A DNA stretch of 64,000 nt, from the NCBI GenBank assembly GCA_949987705.1, contig OX465283.1:49948953-50012952 (forward strand), in the 5' to 3' direction. The notes below the pieces were generated by a model. That model worked only from the letters and a program-made list of their open reading frames with translations. It was not told the DNA's origin and did not search any database. The stretch comes from Thereva unica (lineage: Eukaryota; Arthropoda; Insecta; Diptera; Therevidae). Position 1 is the stretch's first letter, and each line of letters starts with the position of its first letter. Of the stretch, positions 46,554 through 56,561 are shown in pieces. Position numbers and translations under genes: made by a program.

Positions 46554-47424
46554 TCTACGCATTGCCTTGTATTCCAAAAATACCAAAAATCGGTTTAGAT
46601 AGCCATTCCGTAATTTAAATGTAGGTCTATCGTTGAACGGAACCTGAGTAATATTCCCGTCGATCCGGCATGTTAAATAATGCTTTGGAGTTTGCAATGT
46701 GTGGAAAAAAGATAACATTTCAGGAATGTTACTGTCCTTCCACTCAGAAGGCGTGCTCGCGTAGTACTCGCGCCTGCCACAGAGCTATATTTGCAGTTTT
46801 CTCACAATAGTTAACAATACTTAATGACCTTTCGCAGACTTGTCCATCGTTTCAAACAGGTTTTAATATGAGCTGGAGTCACCTTTATCCATCATTTCCG
46901 TGTAACGATTGCAATGCCTATGTAGCAGACTAGTAGTAGTGCTGGGTGATGGCCTGTAGTTGAGAGGGCCTTGGTGCAATCAAATTTTCGTACACTACCG
47001 AGAACGAAAATATACATGGGTCAGTGTAATGGACCATGATATCAGAAAAATTTTGCGTGAAAATGATAGACGTCCCTGTGACCCCTTGCTTATAAAACCG
47101 GGTTTTCTTTTGATATGATGAACAAGTCTGCGGAGGGCCAATAGTAATAATAGTGCTTTGAGCCTATCAGCAAGTGCAAAGTTTAGTATACACTATGTCA
47201 TCTGACTCTGAAACTAACACGGAAAGACTAGAAGGAAGAGGAGCAAGGTATAACAGAAAATGACCTTTCAAAGAGAAGGAAAAAGTAAGTAGGGTAAGAG
47301 TTTGTTACCCTCACAGGATATATAGTAGAAGCAAGAAAAAGTGTATTTAAGGTTTTACTGGTGAGAAAAAGCAGGCTATACTAAATACTGTTTATAACGG
47401 GCGTCCTAAAAATAGAAAGGACAC
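46554..47424. other. intergenic, no gene supported
   Basis: The antisense frame 46718-46458 crosses the MITE border, so its last third cannot be host coding. No other feature seen. Confidence 0.35.
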
Positions 47425-47900
47425 TCACTTTCTAGGCCTCATTGACAGACATGCAGTGGCCAGCGATCGCCCCTTAACAGGTGATTCAAAACAAAAGTCG
47501 TCATCCTTCAAGTACAACGCCATGAAAGAGTGAAATAGTCGTTCAAAATTGAAGGTATGATGCAAATAATTGCACACATAACTCTGGATTGAGTGTGTCC
47601 ATTTTACTGGAAAAAGGTATCGAAAATTTGATGTCATTGCAATTATTTTGGAATCTATCTTTCTTCTACGTCCTACAGTTTCAGGAAATTGCGGTTCATC
47701 CCGTAATTTCCAGTAGTTTGTACATAGTTAGCGAAAAATTTGTTCTTTGTGGTGAAGTCAGACAAGTACTTTACATTGGGGTAATTCCATGCCAACTCAG
47801 CATGAGTGTCCACCCGCCCATCACGGATTTTAAATTTAACTTCACTGGCGTGTTCTACACTTAAAAACAACAGATTTTGACAAAAATAAAATTTTTTCAT
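47425..47900 (-). pseudogene. unidentified broken ORF, partly in inverted-repeat arm
   Basis: Minus-strand frame 1 (47900-47673) begins MKKFYFCQNLLFLSVEHASE, then FKIRDGRVDTHAELAWNYPN, then TTGNYGMNRNFLKL. After a short break a second frame (47637-47425) reads NFRYLFPVKWTHSIQSYVCN and ESPVKGRSLATACLS. Codon order and composition look protein-like across the break. The first 40 codons are duplicated in the right arm at 51259-51375. I do not recognise the family; a transposase or phage-like protein of a DNA element is possible but unproven. Confidence 0.35.
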
Positions 47901-48371
47901 TGATTCTATTGATTTTTATAATCGATTTTTTATTTTATGTTTTTATCGAAGTCAGAAGTCACAATAATTGAATTTTCTTCTAAATTTGCAAATAGTGAAC
48001 AGTAAAAAATGTAAAAATGTACTATTCTGATAGGAAACTTTCTGACGAATCGATTAATGGCATTGTCGAAGCGAAATTTTTAGATCTAATGGTTCAAAAT
48101 GGCGTTTTTTTTGAAAAAAATCACCCTTTTTCAACTTAAAATATCTCAAAAAGGGATACCTCAAAAAATTTTGTTTTACATGAAATCGCAAGGGTTTTAA
48201 TTGAACTTTACGAATATATCATGGTCTTTTGTACTTTTGGCCAACCAAGTTGATTTTCAGGCTATTTTAGTTCAAACTCTGAATTTTCACCAAATGAAGT
48301 GATTTTTAATATGTTTTATCGCTATATTTTGCAAATACCGGGAAAAAAGGCTAATAACAAACATTTTCACC
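47779..48371 (-). repeat. 593-bp inverted repeat, left arm
   Basis: This matches 50789-51380 in reverse complement with only scattered differences, over equal lengths. Landmarks include TTAATCGATTCGTCAGAAAG, ATTGTGACTTCTGACTTCG and GCCTGAAAATCAACTTGG. The spacer is 2417 bp. Confidence 0.85.
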
Positions 48372-49039
48372 GAACACACAGTTTTTCAGTATATATCTTA
48401 ATCAATCAAAAAAATTATATGTAATGCAATTTAAGTAAAAAAGTACTATTAAGTTTTATTTGTGATGAAGTAACGTTTGCGTTTTCTATCAGACTGCAAA
48501 AAAATGAAAGCATTTCAATGAAAAGGCATTTGAAACTTCATTTTCTAAATATTTAATTAATCTTTTCATAATACAAAAGAAAATTCTATATTTATCAAAC
48601 TTGTACAAAGGTATCAACTTGTTCCGGGAACATAGAAATTTTTATTAATGAATGAAACAAAACAAGTTTTTACTAATAACAAAGTTTAATTAACCGAACG
48701 ACTCAAACTGTTGACAATTACTGAATATTTAATTTAATTTTAACTTACTTCTACATAGGTGAAAATATTCTTACACATAATTTGCTTGATTAGCACAATT
48801 GATTTGCGCGTGCACGGTGTCCATTTGCACCCGCAAGTTTCCATTAAATTCCGCCTGGCGGATATCCGCCGCATGCAGGTATCAAATTATAATTATGCAT
48901 CAATATTTTTCTTTTGGTAATCAGGTTGAACTTGATTGCAGGTGTTGTATCAAGACTGACGACTTTACATTGTATGATTTGATCGGATAGAGGGTCTCTA
49001 TCATTAATTCCAGCGCACACTTTTAGGGTATAAACTACA
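48372..49039. other. spacer of inverted repeat, unassigned
   Basis: AT-rich from 48372 to 48780 and then more mixed. No supported gene before the Gypsy-type sequence that follows. Confidence 0.4.
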
Positions 49040-50085
49040 TGCCCTAATTTACTTCTGCGGGCCGCTAATGGATCCACGATCCACACTTTTGGCATGAAGT
49101 TGCTGGAACTGAACCTAGGTCTTCGCCGACGGTTCATCCACAACTTCATAATAGTCAACACTAACAAAGCTATACTCGGTGCGGACTTCCTCACGAAGTT
49201 AGAACTCATCCTCGACTTCAAAATGCGAGTATTAGTTGACTCACAGACCAGTTTTCAGACTGACGTCTGTGCAACTGGTGAGTATATGATAGTATATGAT
49301 CGAGAGCTTTGAATGAGAACATCTTGGCAAATATAAAGAATTGTTAATGAAGTACGCTTCTTTAACACAACCACTTAATTTTGACCTACCGGTTAAACAC
49401 AATGTGCAACATCACACTGTTACTAATGGGCAATTACCTTTCGTTACCGCTCGTAGACTCCATCCTGAGAAGCTCAAGGTGGCGAAATTGGAGTTTGAAC
49501 ATATGGTTTAACTAGGGATTTGTCAACCATCGTCGTCTCCCGCAGCATCTCCACTTCATCTTTTTTTTTTTTTTTTTTTATGTGGCAGACTAGAGGCTTA
49601 GGGAAAGTCCCTTTGTACTGTCGACAATCTATTTTTTTTCCATATACACCGTCGAACAGCAGCTCTAGCCGGAAGATAGAGAGAAGAGAGAGAGAAAGAA
49701 GAGAGGAAGGAACTGTCACAACCTGACTGCGATATTTTTATTCCACCAATCTCTGGTCCCTAAACGGGATACAAATGATTGGAGGCCATGCGGCGACTAC
49801 CGTCGCCTTAATGCAGTCACGGTGCCGGATAGATATCCTATCCCGCACATTCACAATTTCTCTGTGAACCTTCACGGATGCACGATTTTTTCGAAGGTGG
49901 ATTTGGTGCGTGCGTACCACAACATCTCCATTGCACAAGAAGACGTGCATAAAACTGCCTTAATAACACCCTTTGGTTTGTTTGAGTTCACTCGCATGCC
50001 ATTTGGGTTGAGAAATGCAGCCCAGTCATTTCAAAGATTTATGAATGAAGTCACAAGAGACTTAGACTTCATTTATGTCTACCAA
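49040..50085 (+). pseudogene. Gypsy-type LTR retrotransposon pol fragment (protease end and RT start)
   Basis: On the + strand the end of an aspartic protease domain is visible (NKAILGADFL at about 49164-49193), then a linker with a disrupted FEHM and PSSSP segment (about 49495-49545). After an inserted SINE fragment come [26 protein letters not shown] (the first RT Asp box), [18 protein letters not shown] and DFIYVY. The frame then leaves Gypsy sequence before the YxDD box. Gag, the rest of pol and both LTRs are absent. This order is that of Gypsy/Ty3 Pol. The copy is dead: truncated at both ends, with stops (such as after FEHMV) and the insertion. Confidence 0.85.
49561..49736 (-). mobile_element. 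tRNA-derived SINE 3' fragment inside Gypsy pol
   Basis: A long T run, then sequence inverse to the SINE 3' end, including GTACTGTCGACAATCTATTT, the GAGAGAAGAGAG-like purine stretch and GGAACTGTCACAACCT. It lies between pol codons that should be adjacent, so it inserted into the Gypsy copy. Confidence 0.8.
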
Positions 50086-50087
50086 GA

Positions 50088-50760
50088 TAGAGGGTCCCAC
50101 AATCAAGGTAGCGGAACACGAGTTTGACGTGGTAAAATCATTTACCTACCTTGGGTCAATAGTAGCAGCCGACAATAGCATGGAACCAGAAATACGCGCA
50201 CGACTGCTAAAAGCCAACAAAGCCTACTATAGTCTGTCAAGGCTCTTCAAATCCAAATATCTAACCATAACGTCTAAACTTTTACTATATAAGACTATGG
50301 TCTTACCCGTTCTCACATATGCATCCGAAACGTGGGTGCTTAGCAAAAAGCACTCAAACCTCTTGGGCGTGTTTGAGAGGAAAATACTTCGGAGGATTGT
50401 TGGCCCCGTATGTGAGGAAGGACGATTCCGGAGACTCTACAATGACGAGATCTACGAGCGCTATCGCGACATAGATGTTGTGAAGAAAATAAAGCTCGGT
50501 AGGCTCCGGTGGGCAGGGCATCTAGCTCGTATGAGTGAAGATGAGCCTGCACGGAAAGTTCTCTGCGGTAAGACCTATGGGGTGCGACAGCGAGGGAGGC
50601 CCAACCTTCGCTGGAAGGATGGCGTGGACCAGGACGCTCAGAGTTTAGGGATGCCAAACTGGATGACATCGGCTCAGAATCGGGACCGGTGGAGAGAACA
50701 GTTGCGCGAGCCCAGGACCGGATCCCGGTTGTAGAGCCGTTAAAGAAGAAGAAGAAGAAG
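50088..50760 (+). mobile_element. RTE-like LINE, intact ORF2 C-terminus and 3' tail
   Basis: A single open frame to the stop at 50732-50734 encodes about 210 residues: [106 protein letters not shown] and NRDRWREQLRE. This is the region after the RT core in RTE-clade proteins. The endonuclease and RT are absent (5' truncation). The 3' end is a (GAA)n tract. The sequence AAGATAGAGGG stands at both borders (about 50086-50096 and 50758-50768) and may be the target duplication. It is the best preserved copy and serves as the reference for the others. Confidence 0.85.
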
Positions 50761-50790
50761 ATAGAGGGTTAATGATAGAGGGATAGAGGG
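50761..50790 (+). repeat. GATAGAGGG short repeat
   Basis: Three closely spaced copies of GATAGAGGG lie between the LINE tail and the right inverted-repeat arm. The same word occurs at about 48983 and 50089. Confidence 0.7.
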
Positions 50791-51380
50791 TGAAAATGTT
50801 TGTTATTAGCCTTTTTTCCCGGTATTTGCAAAATATAGCGATAGAACATATTAAAAATCACTTCATTTGGTGAAAATTCAGAGTTTGAACTAAAATAGCC
50901 TGAAAATCAACTTGGTTGGCCAAAAGTACAAAAGACCATGATATATTCGTAAAGTTCAATTAAAACCCTTGCGATTTCATGTAAAACAAAATTTTTGAGG
51001 TATCTCTTTTTGAGATATTTTAAGTTGAAAAAAAGGTGATTTTTTTCAAAAAAATGTCATTTTGGACCATTAGATCTAAAAATTTCGCTTCGACAATGCC
51101 ATTAATCGATTCGTCAGAAAGTTTCCTATCAGAATAGTACATTTTTACATTTTTTACTGTTCACTATTTGCAAATTTAGAAGAAAATTCAATTATTGTGA
51201 CTTCTGACTTCGATAAAAACATAAAATAAAAAATCGATTATAAAAATCAATAGAATCAATGAAAAAATTTTATTTTTGTCAAAATCTGTTGTTTTTAAGT
51301 GTAGAACACGCCAGTGAAGTTGAATTTAAAATCCGTGATGGGCGGGTGGACACTCATGCTGAGTTGGCATGGATTTACCC
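50789..51380 (+). repeat. 593-bp inverted repeat, right arm
   Basis: Reverse complement of 47779-48371. The outer end includes the first codons of the unidentified ORF (VEHASEVEFKIRDGRVDTHAELAW), after which the similarity stops at about 51380. Confidence 0.85.
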
Positions 51381-51429
51381 ATTGATTAGTTTTGCTAATA
51401 TGTCCGGAAAGTTCTGGAATTTCCAAATG

Positions 51430-51690
51430 AAGTCATTCGCTTCCCAGTTTATCAGCGGCGCTTAAACTCGTTAAATACGAATTCGAACACCCGCTCTAGT
51501 GTAGCGAACAATTTTCGAATAAAATGTAAGTTTGCTAACATTCAGCAAAACAAATTCACTAGAAAAATCTTGTATTACTATTTTCTAAGAAGTTACCACT
51601 AGTATAGTTATTTAAACAAGCTTCTCCCAGGATTACTTATTGTCATCAGTTCTGATACTAGTCAATTTCCCACTAGTGCTAAACGTATTA
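51430..51690 (+). repeat. dispersed repeat shared with 28030-28265
   Basis: Phrases AGTTTATCAGCGGCG, ACGAATTCGAACACCCGCTC, CACTAGAAAAATCTTGTA and TACTAGTCAATTTCCCACTA occur in the order found at 28.0-28.3 kb. Non-coding. Confidence 0.55.
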
Positions 51691-52444
51691 CAATTTTGTA
51701 AGAAGCCAGTTTATTCATTCTACGTTCATTATACTGGGATGTTGATAGTGTGGACTGAAGGGACGAAGTTTATTTATTTAGTGGTCATTTCATAATTGCA
51801 GAGTGCCAGCAAACTGTAGTTCAATATAAAGATTACAAAAAATACCAAAGATTCGGGATTGATGTAAATAAACTTCAATTTAATTATGAAACCCGAAAAT
51901 CCTACTAAATCAGAACCAGAACAGAATTTGAAGACGACTTTTTCAAATCTCACCTAAAGCGTTATTTTTGTCGTACTTCTTTTTATGAATATTTTGCAAA
52001 CCAGCATAAATTCCTATCTACAATGTGTAAGACTTTTTTGTGATAATTATATAATGAATAATGACCATCAATCATTTCCTCCATAAATATTAATTACCAC
52101 CCCCGAGAGCAATTATTCAACCGCAAATCTCCAAGTCATTAAAGAATATTAATGGTGACAATCAAGTTTCTAACATTTGTTGCCTCATTTCACTCCTGCT
52201 GCACCTACGTCCATCCAGGTGATCAGAAATTATTAAAGCTGTTCTTGTCTGCAAGAATTACAGTTTTTTCTATATTTTTACAAAATCATTGTATTATAAT
52301 AGTTCAATGTTAAGACGGAAATCAGTTGACTTATTGATGGTCAGTTTTTATTACTCGTCTAGTTTAACTTTTAGTTCCTCAATTTCAGTTAGTTGGCCAT
52401 GTGTCATATCGAGAAATACAACTATAAGCACGTAAAGGAGTCCG
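51691..52444. other. intergenic, no gene supported
   Basis: AT-rich with no recognised frames or shared repeats. Confidence 0.4.
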
Positions 52445-52709
52445 CTAAAACTCAATTTCTTCAAAGTCAATTGAACATTCGCTCAACACATCAACTACAT
52501 AAAGCCCCCTTTTTGCAATACTTCTCCCTCCATTACTCATGATCGAAATAACTTCCATTTGATTACTTAGCATCAAAATAAGGATGTTTTGACTCATTAA
52601 AAGATGCACTGCTGTAGCAGCATCCCAGGATTCGTTCATTGTCACTGAAGGCGGCGTCCAATCAAATAGTTCGTCACAAGATCCCCTAACACGTGCATGC
52701 AATTCAATC
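52445..52709 (-). CDS. candidate terminal exon of an unidentified gene
   Basis: On the minus strand a TTTTCCAG acceptor (+ strand CTGGAAAA at 52710) precedes an open stretch of about 87 codons to a TAG at 52447-52445. It starts IELHARVRGSCDELFDW, contains NESWDAATAVHLLMSQNIL and ends SECSIDFEEIEF. The composition is protein-like rather than AT-driven, and the DNA shares no repeat with the rest of the window. I do not recognise a domain. The frame upstream of the acceptor is also open to 52822. It may equally be chance. Confidence 0.25.
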
Positions 52710-54560
52710 CTGGAAAATGTCACCCCATCACCGAGCGCCATGCCCAGCCGATGACTTCCGCAATCGCAAAGCAAGAGTCGTTGACAGGCACCCACTGGTG
52801 GTTGGATATTGTTCAAATGCAAATCAGATCAAGTGCAACCGCGCGGTGCCATATCTTTTATTGCAAACGCCCTCATATCGAGATACATGTGCCGATAGCA
52901 ATTCATTTAAGGCTGGATATTGTGACCGTAAGATCTGCGAATATATTTTTATCGTGAGCACCCCGCCGCCAATTATGATACACTTTCACACTGTCAAAGG
53001 TAGAATGTGACACTCGGAGAACTGTTCCGAAACGGCGGGAAGGTGCGAGCCATTAATCATATGCAGCCCAGATCGAGATCAGATTACGGTTAATCGGCGA
53101 CCAGGGTGGCACCCGTTGAATAACAAGCAACAATTCGCCACTTCAATGGTAATTTTATCCAGTCGAAGGCAAATTAAATTTATCCATTAATAATTGCAGT
53201 TTATAGAAGGAGGAACTTGAGACGCGCGGTGACAAAGGTTCCTGAAAACATTTTTGACACAAATGACAACTACTTAAAAAATTGAATACGATCGAATTTG
53301 AGATCAGTCGAGTGGCTTCATATCATAAAGCGATCGAACGAAGTTTAGCTACTTGAGTACAGATGGCGTGCGTATTGCATATTTTTAGGTGAAAGTGAAA
53401 ATGTATCAAATTTGAATTGAGGAATGAATTTGAATATTCCATTTTAATAAAAATACCAAAAAATACGGTAACAAATATAATAAAAAATGCCTAAATACAA
53501 AATTATTGGACTATTTCAAAAGTTGAAAATGATACCATATCACGTAATATCACGTACGAAAACAATCAAATTTTTCAGGGGAAGCAAAAAAACTGCTTTT
53601 TATCTCCTTTGAAGTACTCAATAAGAGATATTAGTTTAAATAGAATAACAGTGCGAATATTGTTTTCTCTTTCATGGTGTTGCAACTGCTATGTAGAGAA
53701 TTTCAAAATACATAATAATCACTCAAATTCAACATTTCCTAAAAATGCTCATACTTGGTATTAGAATGAGGGTATCGATATGTATGTAATGTATGTCCTG
53801 AATGGCTTCATACACCGTGCGACCGATCTTAATCACATTTTAGCCATGTTCTATTTACCCTAAATGAAAGAACATAGGCCATTCTATTACTTTCTAAAGC
53901 CACTCTTAGATAGCGCTATCATCATGGCTTTGTTGAAAATTTGCACAAAGCGCGAATTGTATTCCATTTCTGGCTCGGTGGCTGGAGGTTGTTAAACTAG
54001 AAAATAACGAATTTATGATCAAAACTTATATATTAAAAATGGCCGCGCCAATATGGCGGACTAGTTTTCCAATTGTTTTCATATTCCAATGAAATTATGT
54101 AATTTAGTACAGGCGGGTGTTTTGAAGGTAGCAAATAACGAATTTACGATTGAAGCTTTCAATTTCAATTCTGCCATTTATACTCCGATTTCAATGAAAA
54201 TCGGTATCTGGGGGTTTCTAAGGTACCAAATACCGACTAAAGGTCTGAACATGTAGCCGAAGCGAAACGAAAACGAAATTATTTGTATACAAACGACGAA
54301 ATCAATTTTTGACATTTTTTAATGAGTGTTTGCCTCCTTTCGATATTAATTTGCTATTGCTATAAAATTTAGATAATAACAAATTCAACGGAGGATATAG
54401 AAATGGATCTTAGTAGTGCTTTTAATTGTGAAGTTACGAAAAAAGCAAAGAAAAAATCGTCTTGGTGGGGTGTCTCTATAGTATTTATTAGAAAACTTAA
54501 TATCTGTTATCAATTTGGTCATATGTTAACACTTTTCCCTTTCAACAAATATTAATATGC
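52710..54560. other. intergenic; non-repetitive patch and a 'GGCGGACTA' repeat
   Basis: 52710-53190 is mixed-composition and shares no repeat with the window. Around 54040-54065 is an AAAATGGCC...CCAATATGGCGGAC phrase, related to the tandem units of the element at 56297-60380. No gene supported. Confidence 0.35.
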
Positions 54561-54566
54561 CCTGGT

Positions 54567-54670
54567 CTTGCAAGTATAGCTAAGTTTTGGACTTGTTGTT
54601 GGTCTTGCTAAATGTGCAACACCAAGACAAGACTGCAAGACCAAAACCATTTTTGCTGATTACTAACTCA
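54567..54670. mobile_element. TAGTGATGAGCAAGA MITE, copy D (degraded)
   Basis: TCTTGCAAG..., GGTCTTGCTAAATGTGCAAC and CAAGACAAGACTGCAAGACC match the interior of the copy at 39986. The termini are largely lost (GCTGATTACTAAC remains of the right one). Confidence 0.5.
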
Positions 54671-55396
54671 AGCGCTGAAGCGACAAATATTTCGGATCTA
54701 CTTGAGTCAAGCTAACTAGAAGTCGATTCGAGGTTACATGACTTTCAAGTCGATTTGAAGCCGGCCTCAAGCATGCATGTAACCATACTAACAGCCAGCC
54801 AAATCAATCCGGAGACAACCTCCTGTAGAAATATCAGCAATACTCCCAAACTGGTTGCGTCCTTTGTTCTGTCTGCGCCGCCCAATACCGCTGAAAAGTT
54901 TTTAGACCCCACGTTCTGTCCTCCCGGTATCTTCTCTAGGTATTATAAGTATTATTCGTGACTATACTTAACAGGACTAACCGGCTGCCTTAAGCCAACT
55001 CGAAGCCTCCAACCAGGAGCTTATAGCTAATTACATTACTAAACGACGGTAATTATTGGACTTTTCGAAACGCTGTATTTTATTTTATTTGAGTAATGCT
55101 GCCATAGAATAAAATATTGCGATTATTCGGATCTTCATATTAAGGTAGGTAAGAAAGGGCTACAACAAAAAATGGGCAAAATGGGCCCATCGCCCGTTGT
55201 TCTTTATCAATACTAATAAAAATATTGATAATTACCCTAACAGCATGCAACACGAGAACTCCTGCAGTACGAAGCCATCCGTTTGCGAAATGTTCGCATC
55301 ATTCTTCCTCTAAAGTTTCTCGTCCACTGCCTTTCAACCAGACGTAAACAGGCATATCAATGCATATCAAGTGGCTTATAACTTACCTCTCTGTAG
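54671..55396. other. intergenic, no gene supported
   Basis: A 68-codon frame (54755-54961) has no recognised domain. Nothing else seen. Confidence 0.4.
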
Positions 55397-55855
55397 GTCC
55401 TCGGTAGTCTAGAGGTAAGGCGCCTGACTGCTATCCCCAGAGGTCCCGGGTTCGAATCCCGGCGGTGCCACGGTCCTTCGCCTTTCCGACCTAACTTTCC
55501 TTCTTTCTTCTTCCCTCTTTACATTCCTGATTCCCCTGTCATAGCCTTCCTAAGTCTTTCTCCGCTCCACCAAGCGCATGCCATCGGTTGGTTGATGAGA
55601 TTCAACTCGTTTCAGGAGGCATAACACTCCAGCGAGTTGTTCTCGACGCCCCGATGTCAGAGTCGCGAAATGGTTGTGAGTAGGTGGAATAAAAATATCG
55701 CGGCTAGGTTGTGACAGTTACTTCCTTCTCTTCTCTCTATCTTCCGGCTAGAGCTGCTGTTCGACATTCACTCTATACGAAAAATAGATTGTCGACAGTA
55801 CAAAGGGACTTTCCCTAAGCCTCTAGTCTGTCACATAAAAAAAAAAAAAAAAAAA
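55397..55855 (+). mobile_element. tRNA-derived SINE, full-length copy
   Basis: The head is tRNA-like: an A-box region (GTAGTCTAGAGGTAAGGCGC) and a perfect B box (GGTTCGAATCC) about 35 bp later, as for RNA polymerase III promoters. The body runs through CTTTACATTCCTGATTCC, CATCGGTTGGTTGATGAGAT, TCAACTCGTTTCAGGAGGCA and ATTGTCGACAGTACAAAGGG. The 3' end is CACATA followed by a 20-bp A tract. The length is about 440 bp plus tail. The acceptor stem does not pair, so it is a SINE and not a tRNA gene. Confidence 0.85.
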
Positions 55856-56292
55856 AGAGGCTATCTTGAAACATATTAACGAACTCACAGGATTCTTCGT
55901 CCGGCCCTGACATTATTCCCCTGCTGTTCTAAAATCCTATGCAGGGGCCTTCTGTGCTCCCTGATGTACTTATTCCAAAAATCCATTAATATGTACAGGG
56001 TGCTTTCAAACTTTATGTTTCTGTATATGAATATGCATTTATATTTGCATGCCCTAGCTGAGCCACAGAGCAGTGGTAAATGTTTCTCAGCCCAGCTTAT
56101 GTGCGCCTTTGTGTTGGAAGGGTTACTCTATTATTACTATTATAATATGTTCCAAGAATTTTAAAAATTTTGTTCGCGTTCTTCTCGAAACGAGGTTTTT
56201 GTAGATAAGTCATTTGTCCCTTGCACGGCAGTGCTTTATCTCAAAACGAATACAAAATTACCATTAGACATAAATTGTTTAAGTTTTTCTTG
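55856..56292. other. intergenic, no gene supported
   Basis: Short frames only. No repeats recognised before the left end of the 4.08-kb element. Confidence 0.4.
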
Positions 56293-56561
56293 TGACCACA
56301 GTGGGACGAATTGCCGAAAACGTGGACAAAAGTCTAAATATTGATGAATTTGGACGAAATTCGTTATTATCGGGGAATCGACCTCGCTGATCACGAATTT
56401 GAAGTCAAAAATTGAAAATTCAAAATGGCGAATTCAATATGGTGGACATCATTTTTAAAACATTGTAGAAATAAACTCAAAACTTGTATCTAGATGTTTT
56501 TGGACATGCCGATTACGAATTTAATGTCAAATTTGGAAATTCAAAATGGCGAATCCAATAT

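Noticed and set aside
46458..46718. 86-codon minus-strand frame as a gene
   Set aside because: Its C-terminal third lies in the MITE at 46401-46553, and no domain is recognised in the remainder.
50340..50669. Antisense frame over the RTE-like ORF (also 23720-24172)
   Set aside because: Shadow of the LINE ORF2 C-terminus. The same antisense frame occurs in both copies only because the DNA is nearly identical.
48372..50788. Inverted-repeat arms as the LTRs of the Gypsy copy
   Set aside because: LTRs are direct repeats; these arms are inverted. The Gypsy sequence also starts and stops inside pol, well away from the arms.
55397..55475. tRNA gene at the head of the SINE
   Set aside because: A and B boxes are present but the acceptor stem does not pair and the sequence continues into a SINE body with an A tail.
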